This document shows positions 1 to 9,312 of a DNA stretch of 64,000 nt, one piece after another. The position numbers and the translations under genes were made by a program. Origin of the DNA: Actinomycetota bacterium (GTDB lineage: Bacteria > Actinomycetota > Acidimicrobiia > IMCC26256 > PALSA-555); the NCBI GenBank assembly GCA_003140175.1, contig PLJD01000032.1:805-64804 (forward strand), in the 5' to 3' direction. Numbering within the stretch: position 1 is the first letter of the stretch; each line of letters starts with the position of its first letter. Under the pieces are notes generated by a model. That model was not told the DNA's origin. It saw only the letters and a list, made by a program, of their open reading frames with translations, and ran no database searches.

Positions 1-18
1 CCGCCCGGGGGCGGGCGG
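1..18 (-). terminator. GC-rich hairpin downstream of the GT-C-like gene
   Basis: Bases 1-6 (CCGCCC) pair with 13-18 (GGGCGG), forming a compact hairpin about 12 bases past the stop codon of the minus-strand gene that ends at 30. There is no U tract visible before the window edge. It may terminate the Tad operon, but this is positional inference. Confidence 0.35.
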
Positions 19-29
19 CCCGGCTGGGC

Positions 30-1517
30 TCAGCGCACTGCGACGTCCGTGCGGACGAGGACGACCCGGGTCTGGTCCTGGTACACGCGACGCCACTGGC
101 CGCTCTCCTCGACGAGTCCGACGAGGGGTTCGGAGCGGGCCCACACGATGACCTGGATGTCGTAGCGATGCAGCACCGCCGCCCAGCCCGGCTTGGCCTC
201 GGCGAGGGTGAAGTAGGCGTTGATGACCGGGCGGGGGTACATGTCGTAGCGGTCGTCGATGAAGACCCGCTGGGTCGGCCAGTACCGCAGGATCACGTAG
301 CCGGCGTCGGCGTCGGAGGTGAGGAGCCGCTTGCCGAGCAGGCCGTCGCGCTGCACGGCGGCCATTGCGCCGACCGGGTACCCCGCGAACGCGAAGTCGG
401 GCTGCTCGGCGGCCCGCAGCGTGAACACGACCAGGAGCAGCGCGAGCGCTCCGGCGAGCACCCAGCCGAGCCGGCTCGCCCGCGCCGGCGCACCGGGACG
501 GGCCGGTGACGCCGCGGCGCGAGCGGCGATCGGGAGGCCGACGAGGGGCGCGAGGGCGATGTTGCGCAGTGCCCAGAGGCCCAGCACGAGGAACGGGAGC
601 GACACCAGCAGGTCGCGGCGCGCCACCCGGCCGGGGGCTCGGGCGAGGAGGACCAAGAAGACGACGATCCAGGCGGCGTAGAGCTCGCCGCGGAGGCTGT
701 GGAAGTCGGGGGATCCCCATTCCACGACGTGGCGCAGGATGTCGGAGCGGCCGAGGAGGGCGACGGGGAAGGCGACGAGCCCCACGCCGTAGGGGTTGAG
801 GAACACGACCAGGCCGCCCAGCGCGGTCCCGAGGAGCAAGCGGCGCTCGCGGCCCTCCCAGGGGCGGTGCCCGTCGAGCCAGCGTCCGACGAGGTGCGCG
901 CCCAGGTACGCGAACCCGAGCGCGAACGTGCCGTGGACGTTGGCCCAGCACCACAACAGCACCGGGAGGGCCACCAGCGGCCGCCGCCCCACCCACGAGT
1001 CGGGGACCTCGACCACCCAGAGCAGCACGACGAGGGCGAGGACGCCGAGCACGAGGGGTCGCTCCGACCAGAGCGTGTCGAGGCAGGCCAGCACCAGGGC
1101 GGTCAGGAGCGCGGCGCGGACCCGGTTGTGGGCGAGGCGCAGCGCGAGCCGGTAGGCGAGCACCGCGATGGCCAGGCCGGTGAGGCCGATCACGATGCGG
1201 ATCCCGAACGCGCCGACGGTGCGGTCGAGGCCGGCGTAGAGCACCTCGGCGAGCCACGACTGCACCACCCAGTGGGTGCCCGGCGCGCTGAACGAGAACA
1301 GGTCGTGGTGCAGGAACCCGGAGTCGAGGATGACTTCGCCGGTGCGCAGGTGCCAGAAGAACGAGTTGTCGGAGAGCCGCTCGATGCCGATCGCCCAGCC
1401 GAACAGGCCGAAGACGGCGGTGAAGAGCAGGTCGAGGCGGGGCCCGCGGGCGTCGGGGGTGGGCGGCGACGACACCGGCGGCGCGGACGGCGCGCGCGAG
1501 TCGGTGACGACGGCCAT
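30..1517 (-). CDS. GT-C-like polytopic membrane protein
   Basis: A 495-residue integral membrane protein with about ten hydrophobic segments and a soluble C-terminal part. The first loop carries FFWHLRTGE, then DLFSFSAPG and WVVQSWLAEVLYA. The C-terminal part has RVFIDDRYDMY and ends in a short beta-rich segment. This layout recalls a family of actinobacterial membrane proteins related to GT-C (PMT/ArnT-like) glycosyltransferases, which transfer sugars from lipid carriers outside the membrane. No catalytic residue can be assigned with certainty. I chose the ATG at 1517, four bases after the tadC stop; an ATG at 1538 would overlap tadC. It is the last visible gene of the Tad operon, so a role in glycosylating pilin or surface protein is possible but inferred. 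Confidence 0.6.
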   Translation of the reverse strand: MAVVTDSRAPSAPPVSSPPTPDARGPRLDLLFTAVFGLFGWAIGIERLSDNSFFWHLRTGEVILDSGFLHHDLFSFSAPGTHWVVQSWLAEVLYAGLDRTVGAFGIRIVIGLTGLAIAVLAYRLALRLAHNRVRAALLTALVLACLDTLWSERPLVLGVLALVVLLWVVEVPDSWVGRRPLVALPVLLWCWANVHGTFALGFAYLGAHLVGRWLDGHRPWEGRERRLLLGTALGGLVVFLNPYGVGLVAFPVALLGRSDILRHVVEWGSPDFHSLRGELYAAWIVVFLVLLARAPGRVARRDLLVSLPFLVLGLWALRNIALAPLVGLPIAARAAASPARPGAPARASRLGWVLAGALALLLVVFTLRAAEQPDFAFAGYPVGAMAAVQRDGLLGKRLLTSDADAGYVILRYWPTQRVFIDDRYDMYPRPVINAYFTLAEAKPGWAAVLHRYDIQVIVWARSEPLVGLVEESGQWRRVYQDQTRVVLVRTDVAVR

Positions 1518-1521
1518 CGGC

Positions 1522-2442
1522 TTAGAACCGCTGGGCAAGCTGGATCATGGCCGGCCCGAGGATCACGACGAACACCGACGGGAAGATGCAGAACACCATG
1601 GGGAACAGCATCTTCACGGGGAGCTTCTGGGCCTGCTGCTGGGCGCGGAGCCGGCGGTGGATGCGCATCTCGTCGGCCTGGGAGCGCAGGATCCGCGTGA
1701 TCGACACGCCGAACGTGTCGGCTTGGAGCATGGCGAGGATGAAGGTGCGCAGCTCGGAGACACCGCAGCGTTCGCCCATGGCTCGCAGCGCGTCGGCCCG
1801 GCTCGAGCCGAAGCGGGTCTCGCGCAGCATGCGGCGGAACTCGTCGGAGAGGGTTCCGGGGACAGCCGACGTGGTGCGCTCGAGGGCCTGCTCGAAGCCG
1901 AGGCCGGCTTCGACTGAGATCACGAGCAGGTCGAGGATGTCGGGGAGCTGCACCGCGATCTCATGGGTTCGGCGCTCGATGGCGCGCGAGAGGGACACGT
2001 CGGGGGCCATGAACGACACGCCCCACAGCACGACGACGAAGAGGAGGGCGAGGAGGCCGGTGAGGTGGAGGCCGAGCAGGATGAGTGGGAGCCACACCAG
2101 CCCGGACATGAGCCCGACCAGCTTGTACACCAGGATCTGGTCGACACTCACCCGAGACGCGTTGCCGCCGAGGACGAGCTTGCGCGCGACCTGGTCTCGG
2201 TAGCCCTCGGGGGTGAACCGCCGCGCGAACCCGCCGACCCCGTCGGCGAGCGGGCTCAGGACCCGTTCGCTGATCGGCGCGAGCATCTCCTGGTCGCGAA
2301 CATCTTGGATCTGGTATCCCTCGAGTCGGCGCAGCGAGTCGCGCACGCCGGCCCGCTCGACGACGACCCCGGTCGTGAGCAGGCCGATGAGCAGTACCGC
2401 CCCCGCGAACATGGCCGCGATCGCCACCGGTGACAGGACCAT
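1522..2442 (-). CDS. tadC: TadC-like pilus assembly membrane protein (type II secretion F family)
   Basis: A 306-residue inner-membrane platform protein of the GspF/TadC family, which works with TadB and the TadA ATPase to assemble Flp/Tad pili or a related secretion apparatus. It has one N-terminal membrane helix, paired helices around residues 110-150, the cytoplasmic T2SF domain with LPDILDLLVISVEAGLGFEQAL near the middle (typical 'D-hLxhhxxxhxaGlsfxqAl' pattern), and C-terminal helices ending in FCIFPSVFVVILGPA. Its ATG directly abuts the tadB stop, indicating co-translation. The length matches TadC proteins. Confidence 0.85.
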   Translation of the reverse strand: MVLSPVAIAAMFAGAVLLIGLLTTGVVVERAGVRDSLRRLEGYQIQDVRDQEMLAPISERVLSPLADGVGGFARRFTPEGYRDQVARKLVLGGNASRVSVDQILVYKLVGLMSGLVWLPLILLGLHLTGLLALLFVVVLWGVSFMAPDVSLSRAIERRTHEIAVQLPDILDLLVISVEAGLGFEQALERTTSAVPGTLSDEFRRMLRETRFGSSRADALRAMGERCGVSELRTFILAMLQADTFGVSITRILRSQADEMRIHRRLRAQQQAQKLPVKMLFPMVFCIFPSVFVVILGPAMIQLAQRF

Positions 2443-3459
2443 CTAGACCTCGATTGCCATGAGTTTGCGGAGCCAGAAGAAGCCGACGACCGCCATGACG
2501 ATCGAGACGCCGACCGCGAGGACGCCGAGGGTGTTCGTGAAGAGCGTCTGCATGTAGCTGGGCTGGACGGCGAACAAGACGAGCGCGAACAGCGGGGGGA
2601 AGATGCCGAGGATCCAGGCCGAGAGCCGCCCTTCGGCGGTGAGCGCGACGATCTCGCTCTTGAGGCGCTCCCGTTCGGTCATGGTGGTCGCCACGGTGTC
2701 GAGGAGCTCAGCGAGGTTGCCGCCGACTTCGCGCTGGATGCGGATCGCCATGACCGCCCACAACAGGTCGACGCTGTGCATGCGGTTCGCGGAGTCCTCG
2801 AGGGCGTCCTCGATGGGCCGGCCGAGGCGACTTTCGGTGAAGCAGCGCTGGAGCTCGCGTCGGGAGGGTTCGGGTGCCTCCTCGGCGACCGCCTCGAGGG
2901 CCTGCGCGAAGGAGAAGCCGGCTCGCATCGAGCCCGCGAACAGGTTGAGGATGTCGGGCAGCTGGGTCTCGAACTTGCGGAGCCGCCGGTGGCGGCGCAG
3001 CTCCAAGAAGGCGACGGGTCCGATCGCGGCGAGGAGGGTGACCACGACCGCGGGAGGAACCCCGATGAGCAGTGCCGTGCTGATCATGACGAAGAAGAGG
3101 CCGGCGAGGTAGAAGAAGATCGCCTCGGTGGGCCGGATCGGGAGGTCGGCTTGCTCGAGCTTCTGCTCGACCCGGTTGAGCATCCCGACCCGTTCGGCCA
3201 TCCGACCGGTGAACTCGGCCATGTCCTGCACGAGGCGGGTCTCGGCGAACGCCTGGTCGCCGCGGTGCACGGGCCGGTCGTGGGCGTCGGGGTCGGGTCC
3301 GCCGTAGCCGGTCAGGCGACGTTCGAGTCCGCTGCGGTGGTCGCCGGTGATGAGCAGCACGGCGAGGGCGAAGGCGAGCACTGCGGCGGCCATCAGGATC
3401 GGGAGCACGAGACGCCAGGTCGCGTTCGCCACCGCGAGGGTGGGGGTGATGGCGGTCAT
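2443..3459 (-). CDS. tadB: TadB-like pilus assembly membrane protein (type II secretion F family)
   Basis: A 338-residue partner of TadC. There is an N-terminal membrane helix (about residues 14-38), paired helices near 115-155 and the T2SF domain with LPDILNLFAGSMRAGFSFAQAL at about 170-190. The motif REVGGNLAELLDTVATTM follows, then two C-terminal helices (about 275-335). These features define the TadB/GspF family platform proteins that contact the TadA hexamer. The start codon overlaps the tadA stop by four bases (ATGA), so translation is probably coupled. Confidence 0.87.
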   Translation of the reverse strand: MTAITPTLAVANATWRLVLPILMAAAVLAFALAVLLITGDHRSGLERRLTGYGGPDPDAHDRPVHRGDQAFAETRLVQDMAEFTGRMAERVGMLNRVEQKLEQADLPIRPTEAIFFYLAGLFFVMISTALLIGVPPAVVVTLLAAIGPVAFLELRRHRRLRKFETQLPDILNLFAGSMRAGFSFAQALEAVAEEAPEPSRRELQRCFTESRLGRPIEDALEDSANRMHSVDLLWAVMAIRIQREVGGNLAELLDTVATTMTERERLKSEIVALTAEGRLSAWILGIFPPLFALVLFAVQPSYMQTLFTNTLGVLAVGVSIVMAVVGFFWLRKLMAIEV

Positions 3460-4823
3460 CGGCGCATGCCCGTTCGGTGCGACAGCTGCTCGCCCTGGAA
3501 CAGCGAATGGTCGAGGTTGACGCCGTAGTTGGCGAGCCGTTCGGAGAACCCGGGTCGGATCCCGGTGCTCTTGAGCTCCCCGAGGAAATGGCCGGTGGCG
3601 TCGATCCCCATCGAGTAGTCGTAGAGATAGAGGTCCTGGAGGACGATCACGTCGCCTTCCATGCCCATGACCTCGCTGATGTGGGTGACGCGGCGGGTCC
3701 CGTCACGGAGTCGGGAGAGGTGGACGATCAGGTCGAGCGCGGAGGCCATCTGTTCGCGGATCACCTTGACCGGCAGGTCCATGCCGGCCATGAGGGCCAT
3801 CGTCTCGATGCGGGACAGCGTGTCTCGGGGCGCGTTCGAGTGGACGGTGGTGAGCGACCCGTCGTGGCCGGTGTTCATGGCTTGGAGCATGTCGAGGGCT
3901 TCGGCGCCGCGCGCCTCCCCGACGACGATGCGGTCGGGTCGCATCCGCAGCGAGTTGCGGACGAGGTCGCGGATCCGGATCTCGCCTCGCCCTTCGATGT
4001 TGGGTGGGCGGGCCTCGAGGCACAAGACGTGGGGCTGTTGGAGCTGGAGCTCTTTGGCGTCTTCGATGGTGACGATGCGTTCGTCGGTGGGGATGAACGC
4101 CGACAGCACGTTCAACAGGGTGGTCTTGCCCGTGCCGGTCCCGCCGCTCACGACGACGTTCAGGCGGCCCCGAACGCAGAGCTCGGTGAAGCGGGCGACC
4201 TGGTCGGTCATGGTCGCCATCCCGACCAGGTCTTGGGCGGTGAACGGTTCGGCGCGGAAGCGGCGGATGGTGAGGAACGGGCCGCCGATCGCCAGGGGGT
4301 GGACGATGACGTTCACGCGGGAGCCGTCGGGGAGCCGCGCGTCGACCATGGGAGTCGCTTCGTCGACGCGTCGCCCGACCTGGCTGACGATCTTGTCGAT
4401 GATGCGCCGGAGATGCATTTCGTCGACGAAGCGAACGTCGGTGAGGGCGATCTTGCCGTCGCGTTCGATGAAGACGCGCTCGGGACCGTTGACCATGATC
4501 TCGCTCACGTTCGGGTCCCGCAGCAGCCGGTCGATCGGGCCGTATCCGAGGATGTCGTCGAAGACCGACTGGACCAGCGCCTGCCGTTCGGTGGAACCCA
4601 GCGCGAGGCGCTCTTGGGCCATGGCCCGGTGGAGCTGCTCCTCGACCTGCTTGCGAATCTCGGCTTCGGAGAGGCGCTGGTCGTAGAGGAGGGGGCCGAG
4701 TTCTTGCACCACGAACTGGTGCATCTTCTGGCGGAGATCCTCGAGGGCCTGGACCCGCGCCACCGGGCGGGGTGATGCGCCCGGCGTGGCGGGATGCTGG
4801 GACCATTGGCCGGTGACCGTCAT
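3456..4823 (-). CDS. tadA: TadA/CpaF-type secretion ATPase
   Basis: A 455-residue cytoplasmic ATPase of the GspE/VirB11 superfamily that powers Tad pilus assembly. The N-terminal domain contains the phrase GYGPIDRLLRDPNVSEIMVNG, typical of CpaF/TadA. The Walker A motif is GGTGTGKTTLLN near residue 230, and the Walker B/His-box region reads RIVVGEARGAEALDML followed by TTVHSN. ATG 4823 is preceded by a GGGGAG ribosome site about nine bases upstream. It lies 16 bases after cpaE and overlaps tadB, consistent with a single operon. Size and motif order are those of a full-length family member. Confidence 0.93.
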   Translation of the reverse strand: MTVTGQWSQHPATPGASPRPVARVQALEDLRQKMHQFVVQELGPLLYDQRLSEAEIRKQVEEQLHRAMAQERLALGSTERQALVQSVFDDILGYGPIDRLLRDPNVSEIMVNGPERVFIERDGKIALTDVRFVDEMHLRRIIDKIVSQVGRRVDEATPMVDARLPDGSRVNVIVHPLAIGGPFLTIRRFRAEPFTAQDLVGMATMTDQVARFTELCVRGRLNVVVSGGTGTGKTTLLNVLSAFIPTDERIVTIEDAKELQLQQPHVLCLEARPPNIEGRGEIRIRDLVRNSLRMRPDRIVVGEARGAEALDMLQAMNTGHDGSLTTVHSNAPRDTLSRIETMALMAGMDLPVKVIREQMASALDLIVHLSRLRDGTRRVTHISEVMGMEGDVIVLQDLYLYDYSMGIDATGHFLGELKSTGIRPGFSERLANYGVNLDHSLFQGEQLSHRTGMRR

Positions 4824-4838
4824 TGGCGCGCTCCCCCG

Positions 4839-6059
4839 CTACCGGTGCTTGTCCCGGCGGCGGCGTTTCGTCGCGGTCGGGTCGGGTCCGAGGAGCGCGA
4901 GCGCGATCCGGTCGAGGGCTCGGCTGGCGGGGGCGTCGGGGGCGTGCTCGACGACGGGCACGCCGGCGTTGACGGAGATGGGCACGGCGATGTCGCTGGG
5001 GACCGGGAACTCGGCTCGCAGTCCCAGGACCTGTTCGACCTCGCGGACGTCGAGCTTCACCTGGGTGTTGGCCCGGTTCAGGACCAGGTGCAGCTTCGGG
5101 CCGGCGATCGCGGCGAGGTCGAGCGCCTGCATGCCGATCTTGAGGTTCTTGACGCTGGGGATGTCCATCCCGCCGATGAGGAGGACCACGTCGGCGGCCT
5201 CGACGAGCGCGAGGGCCATCTCGTCGAGTTGGGGGGGCAGGTCGGCGACGACGATATGGCACATGCTCTGGAGGGTCTGGCAGACCGAGACGACGTCGGC
5301 GGGCGCGACGCCGCCGTCGAGCATGGGCTCGGTCGGGGCGGGCAGCACCAGCAGTCCGCTGGTGCGATGGCGGGTGAGCAGGCTGCGGACGAGCTCCACG
5401 TCGCCGTACTGGACCGCGCTCACCGCGTCGACCACCGTGTGTTCGGGGGGGATGCCGAGCAGCACCGCGACGTCACCGAAGTTCACGTCGGCGTCGACGA
5501 GCGCGACGTTCTCGTCGGTGCGGTGCGCCAACGCGACGGCGACATTGATGGCGACGGTGCTCTTGCCGACGCCGCCCTTGGCCGAGAAGACAACGACGAG
5601 CTTGCCGGGAGCCGCCCGGGTCGCGGTCGTGGCCGGTGTCCGGGTGGCGACCCCGGCGAGCAGCTCTCCGACCCGTATGACCGACTGGGCCAACGCGCCG
5701 GAATCGGTGAGCGCGACGGTGTCGCGCAGCCCGGCCCGCAGGGCCGCTTGGAGCAGCGGCGTGGAGACCTCCTGGACGGCCACGATGGCGCCGAACGCCG
5801 GGTGCGAGGCGATGAGCCGGTTCACCTGCTGGAAGCCGTAGGGGGTGGCGAGGCCGGGGCCGAAGACGGCCACCACGGGGCGCCCGGGGCGGAGCGCCTG
5901 GACGAGTTCCTCGATCGCGCCGAATTGCGCCGCGGTGGACAGCGCGGTGCCGAGGCGCATCCGCTGGCGCGCGTCGGGTTCGACGATCGCCACGTCGTAG
6001 CTGGTCGGCGCCGCCGCGCCGGGGGCGCCGACCGGGGAGGTCCCGTACTCGAGCGCCAT
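4839..6059 (-). CDS. cpaE: CpaE/TadZ-like pilus localisation ATPase
   Basis: A 406-residue protein with an N-terminal receiver-like domain (about 20-130, starting YDVAIVEPDARQR) and a MinD/ParA-type P-loop domain. The deviant Walker A is FSAKGGVGKSTVAIN near residue 160, followed by ALVDADVNFGD and VVADLPPQLDE, the usual switch motifs. CpaE/TadZ proteins position the Tad apparatus. The receiver domain starts IVEPD rather than the acidic pair expected in a phosphorylated receiver, as is common for CpaE. The C-terminus is strongly basic. It follows cpaB by a few bases and precedes tadA. Confidence 0.85.
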   Translation of the reverse strand: MALEYGTSPVGAPGAAAPTSYDVAIVEPDARQRMRLGTALSTAAQFGAIEELVQALRPGRPVVAVFGPGLATPYGFQQVNRLIASHPAFGAIVAVQEVSTPLLQAALRAGLRDTVALTDSGALAQSVIRVGELLAGVATRTPATTATRAAPGKLVVVFSAKGGVGKSTVAINVAVALAHRTDENVALVDADVNFGDVAVLLGIPPEHTVVDAVSAVQYGDVELVRSLLTRHRTSGLLVLPAPTEPMLDGGVAPADVVSVCQTLQSMCHIVVADLPPQLDEMALALVEAADVVLLIGGMDIPSVKNLKIGMQALDLAAIAGPKLHLVLNRANTQVKLDVREVEQVLGLRAEFPVPSDIAVPISVNAGVPVVEHAPDAPASRALDRIALALLGPDPTATKRRRRDKHR

Positions 6060-6063
6060 CGGC

Positions 6064-6786
6064 TTACTGTCCGCTCGCGGACACCGCCGCGCCGCTGGCG
6101 CCGGGCGTGTCGGCCGCCAGGGCGTGCAGGGTGAGGTACAGCGTCCCGCTCTGGTTGGCGGACACCACCTGGAGGGCCTGCGCGGGCGTCACCTCGAAGG
6201 TGACGAGGCCGGTCCCGGTGCCGGTGGCCGGCTGGGTTACCGCGGTGGAGGACGCCGAGGACACCTGCGTGCCGACGGCGAGCACCGGGATGTCTTGGAG
6301 GAGGTACTGGGCGCCGGCGCTACCGACGATCGCGACGTCGACGTGGTCGCCGGGGGCGATCGAGTTCGCGACGCCGTGCGCCGCGTCGACCGACACCGTG
6401 ACGGCGACCAGGTCCTTGCTGCTGATCGAAGCGGCCAGCGACCCGCCGCCACCCTGGGAGGGTGCCACGAAGCTCGACTGGGTGATGAACTGCTTGGCGC
6501 TGATCGTGGCTGACGCCACCTTGCCCTTCAAGGTGCTGGTGTCGGTCACCGCGTCGGCTGGCACGCTGCCGCGCAGAACCTTGGCCGTCTCGATCATCCC
6601 GCCGGCGACCGCGCCGTCCCCGGAGGTCCCCTTCGAGATGTCCTGGCCCGCCACGAACGCCTCGACGAGCGAGGTGTCGCGCTGGGCGCGGGTGTCGGCG
6701 GACGACACATAGGAGTAGACGCCGATGCCAGCCACCGCGGCGAGGATGACGGCCGCGGCCGCGATCAGAGTGCGCCGATTGCCCAC
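6064..6786 (-). CDS. cpaB: CpaB/RcpC-like Flp pilus assembly protein
   Basis: A 240-residue secreted or membrane-anchored periplasmic-type protein. After a short basic start (VGNRRT) comes a single membrane helix (about 4-26), then the SAF/RcpC region with VEAFVAGQDISKGT, the stretch DTSTLKGKVASATISAKQ and SVDAAHGVANSIAPGDHVDVAIV, the standard CpaB pattern. I chose GTG 6786 because GAGGGAG lies about seven bases upstream and it puts the membrane helix directly at the N-terminus; an ATG at 6843 would add 19 Pro/Gly-rich residues. It is the first tad gene here, about 140 bases after rpsA. Confidence 0.8.
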   Translation of the reverse strand: MGNRRTLIAAAAVILAAVAGIGVYSYVSSADTRAQRDTSLVEAFVAGQDISKGTSGDGAVAGGMIETAKVLRGSVPADAVTDTSTLKGKVASATISAKQFITQSSFVAPSQGGGGSLAASISSKDLVAVTVSVDAAHGVANSIAPGDHVDVAIVGSAGAQYLLQDIPVLAVGTQVSSASSTAVTQPATGTGTGLVTFEVTPAQALQVVSANQSGTLYLTLHALAADTPGASGAAVSASGQ

Positions 6787-6901
6787 GGAATCGCTCCCTC
6801 GGTCGGGCCCCCCTTGCGCCCCAGCAGGTGTCCCGACCCTCATCCTCGGCCCGCGCGCGACCCACCTTGAGGCTCAACCGGCCCGGGTTCGGGGAGCGAG
6901 G

Positions 6902-6919
6902 GGCCGGCCGGGGCCGGCC
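6902..6919 (-). terminator. Candidate rpsA terminator hairpin
   Basis: Two copies of the palindrome GGCCGGCC (6902-6909 and 6912-6919) can pair with each other just downstream of the rpsA stop at 6924. No T tract follows on the minus strand, so intrinsic termination is uncertain. It would separate rpsA from the tad operon. Confidence 0.35.
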
Positions 6920-6923
6920 GCGC

Positions 6924-8360
6924 TCAGACCTCGGTGGGTGCTTCGGCGGCGTCGGCCGCCTCGAGGCTCGCCGCGGTGTCGGTGGCCCCTTCGGCTTCCG
7001 CCGCCGCGGGCGTTTCGATGTCGATCCCCTCGGCGAGGACCGGGTTCGCCGCCGGCTCCGCGGGGGGTGCCGCGTCGCCCTCGGCGGCGCCGGCCTCGGC
7101 CCCCTCGGGCGCCTCGGCGACGTAGTCGGGACCGATGTAGTTGCCCTGCGCGTCGTAGGCGTGCTCGCCGAACTGGTCTTGGTACTCGGCGGCGACGACG
7201 CCACCTTCGGCGGCCTGCTTGATCGAGAGGGAGATGCGGCGACGGTCGAGGTCGATGTCGATGATCTTGACCCAGAGCTCCTCGCCGGGCGTCACGACCT
7301 GTTCGGGGGCCTCGACGTGGTGCCCGGCCATCTCGGAGATGTGGACGAGACCCTCGATGCCCTCGCCGACCTGGACGAAGGCCCCGAAGGGCACGAGCTT
7401 GGTCACCCGGCCGTAGACGAGCTCGCCGACCTGGTGGCCGGTGGCGAATTCTTGCCACGGGTCCTGTTGGGTGGCCTTCAACGACAGCGAGATCCGCTCT
7501 CGGGGCAGGTCGACGTCGAGGACCTGGACGGTGACCTCGTCGCCCACTTGCACGACGGAGCTGGGGTGCTCGACGTGCTTCCACGACAGCTCGGAGACGT
7601 GGACGAGCCCGTCCATGCCGCCGAGGTCGACGAAGGCGCCGAAGTTCACGACCGAGGAGACGACGCCGTGGCGGATCTCTCCCGGCTTCAGGTTGGTGAG
7701 GAACTCGTCTCGCTGCTCACGCTGGGTTTCTTCGAGGTAGGCGCGCCGGGACAGCACGACGTTGTTGCGGTTCTTGTCGAGCTCGATGATCTTGCATTCG
7801 AGGGTGCGCCCGACGAAGGGCTGCAGGTCCCGGACTCGGCGCAGGTCGACCAGCGAGGCGGGGAGGAAGCCCCGCAGCCCGATGTCGAGGATCAGACCGC
7901 CCTTGACGACCTCGATGACCGGACCCTCCACGATGCCTTCTTGGTCCTTGATCTGCTCGATCGTCCCCCAGGCCCGCTCGTACTGCGCCCGCTTCTTGGA
8001 GAGGATGAGGCGGCCGTCTTTGTCCTCTTTGGTGAGGACCAGCGCCTCGAGCTCCTCGTCGAGGGTGACGACTTCGCTCGGGTCGATGTCGTTACGGATC
8101 GACAGTTCCCGCGACGGGATGACCCCTTCCGACTTGTACCCGATATCGAGCAGGACTTCGTCGCTGTCGATCTTGACGACCTTGCCGGTCACGATGTCGC
8201 CGTCGTCGAACTCGACGATCGTTGCGTCCACCGCGTCCGAGAACGACTGTCCACCGAGGTCGTCGAGGACGACGGGGCCGTCCTCGCGGGCGCCGGCTTC
8301 GCCCAAGGGATACTCGAGGACGGGGGCGCCGGTGCCTCCCGTCGCTTCCTGCTCCGACAA
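6924..8360 (-). CDS. rpsA: 30S ribosomal protein S1
   Basis: A 478-residue RNA-binding ribosomal protein that helps load mRNA on the 30S subunit. Four S1 repeats are visible: about 50-125 (GDIVTGKVVKIDSDEVLLDIG), 135-210 (GPVIEVVKGGLILDIG), 220-295 (GVVSSVVNFGAFVDLGG then GLVHVSELS) and 305-380 (GRVTKLVPFGAFVQVGEG then GLVHISEM). The last two are the canonical GAFV...GLVH repeats and the first two are divergent, as in actinobacterial RpsA. The tail (about 390-478) is Ala/Glu-rich and probably disordered. The polA-rpsA neighbourhood is conserved in actinobacteria. Confidence 0.95.
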   Translation of the reverse strand: MSEQEATGGTGAPVLEYPLGEAGAREDGPVVLDDLGGQSFSDAVDATIVEFDDGDIVTGKVVKIDSDEVLLDIGYKSEGVIPSRELSIRNDIDPSEVVTLDEELEALVLTKEDKDGRLILSKKRAQYERAWGTIEQIKDQEGIVEGPVIEVVKGGLILDIGLRGFLPASLVDLRRVRDLQPFVGRTLECKIIELDKNRNNVVLSRRAYLEETQREQRDEFLTNLKPGEIRHGVVSSVVNFGAFVDLGGMDGLVHVSELSWKHVEHPSSVVQVGDEVTVQVLDVDLPRERISLSLKATQQDPWQEFATGHQVGELVYGRVTKLVPFGAFVQVGEGIEGLVHISEMAGHHVEAPEQVVTPGEELWVKIIDIDLDRRRISLSIKQAAEGGVVAAEYQDQFGEHAYDAQGNYIGPDYVAEAPEGAEAGAAEGDAAPPAEPAANPVLAEGIDIETPAAAEAEGATDTAASLEAADAAEAPTEV

Positions 8361-8450
8361 CCTGACTCCTCTGATGCGAGCCGCTCACGACCGGTTTGAG
8401 GGCGCGAGTGGCGCGGCCCCCTGTTGAGGCCGCCGGGTAAGGCTACAGGG

Positions 8451-9275
8451 TCACCCGCGTCGCCGCGCCACCAGCAGCAGCTCCGGCTGGTCGAGGTCGG
8501 GTGGCGCGGCGCGGTACCGGCCGGGCGTGACACCGTGGAGCGCGACGACGTCGGCGCCGGCGAGCGCGGCGAGGAGCTCGAGTTCACGCGCGGTGAAGCA
8601 GGTCGTCCACAGATCGGCGACTCGCTGCTCCCCGCGGTCGTTGCGCAGCGTGGTGCGCTCGTGGAGGACCCCGGTGGCGGGGTCGAGGGTCTCGTCGGGC
8701 TCAAGGAACCGGGCCGCGAAGAGCACCGAGAAGGCCGACACGGCGAGCAGCCCGCCCGGGCGGACCGCTCGGACGAGCTGGCGGAACACGGTGACGTCGT
8801 CGCGGCCGCCGAGCAGGCCGAAGCCGCCCTGACAGAGACAGAGGAGGGCGTCGAACTCGGCGTCGAACGCCAGGTCCCGTACGTCTCGGAGGAGGAAGCG
8901 GGCCGGGAGCCCGCGGGCGGCGGCGGCGTCGCGGGCCAGGGTGACGAACTCGGGCGACGCGTCGATCCCGGTGACGTCGAGGCCGCGCCCGGCGAGCGCG
9001 AGGGCGTGGCGGCCGGGTCCGCAGCCGACGTCGAGCACCGACTGGCCGGGGTGCAGCGCGAGCGCCTCGGTGAGGAACCCGACCTCCTGGTCGGTCCCGG
9101 CGGTGAACGCGCTCACCCGCCCGGTGGCGGGGGCCCAGTAGGCGGGTCCGAGGAAGGCCGCCACCTCGTTGAACCAGAGGCCGTCGGGCGGGGTCGGCGC
9201 CGCCCGCGCGGCGGCGACGGGGGAATCGACACCGGGACCGCGGCCCGGACCGCGCGGAACGAGGTCGCCGGTCAC
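8451..9275 (-). CDS. Class I SAM-dependent methyltransferase
   Basis: A 274-residue cytosolic methyltransferase of unknown substrate. Motif I is SVLDVGCGPGRHALAL near residue 80, followed by DVTGIDASPEF (acidic residue that binds the SAM ribose) and FDALLCLCQGGFGLLGG. A proline-rich low-complexity leader of about 30 residues precedes WFNEVAAFLG, so the true start may lie downstream of GTG 9275. It sits between polA (37 bases upstream) and rpsA on the same strand and may be co-transcribed with them, but that gives no clue to substrate. Confidence 0.75.
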   Translation of the reverse strand: MTGDLVPRGPGRGPGVDSPVAAARAAPTPPDGLWFNEVAAFLGPAYWAPATGRVSAFTAGTDQEVGFLTEALALHPGQSVLDVGCGPGRHALALAGRGLDVTGIDASPEFVTLARDAAAARGLPARFLLRDVRDLAFDAEFDALLCLCQGGFGLLGGRDDVTVFRQLVRAVRPGGLLAVSAFSVLFAARFLEPDETLDPATGVLHERTTLRNDRGEQRVADLWTTCFTARELELLAALAGADVVALHGVTPGRYRAAPPDLDQPELLLVARRRG

Positions 9276-9312
9276 GGGCGGCGGCGGGGCCTGCCCCCTC
9301 GGCCGGTGGGGA

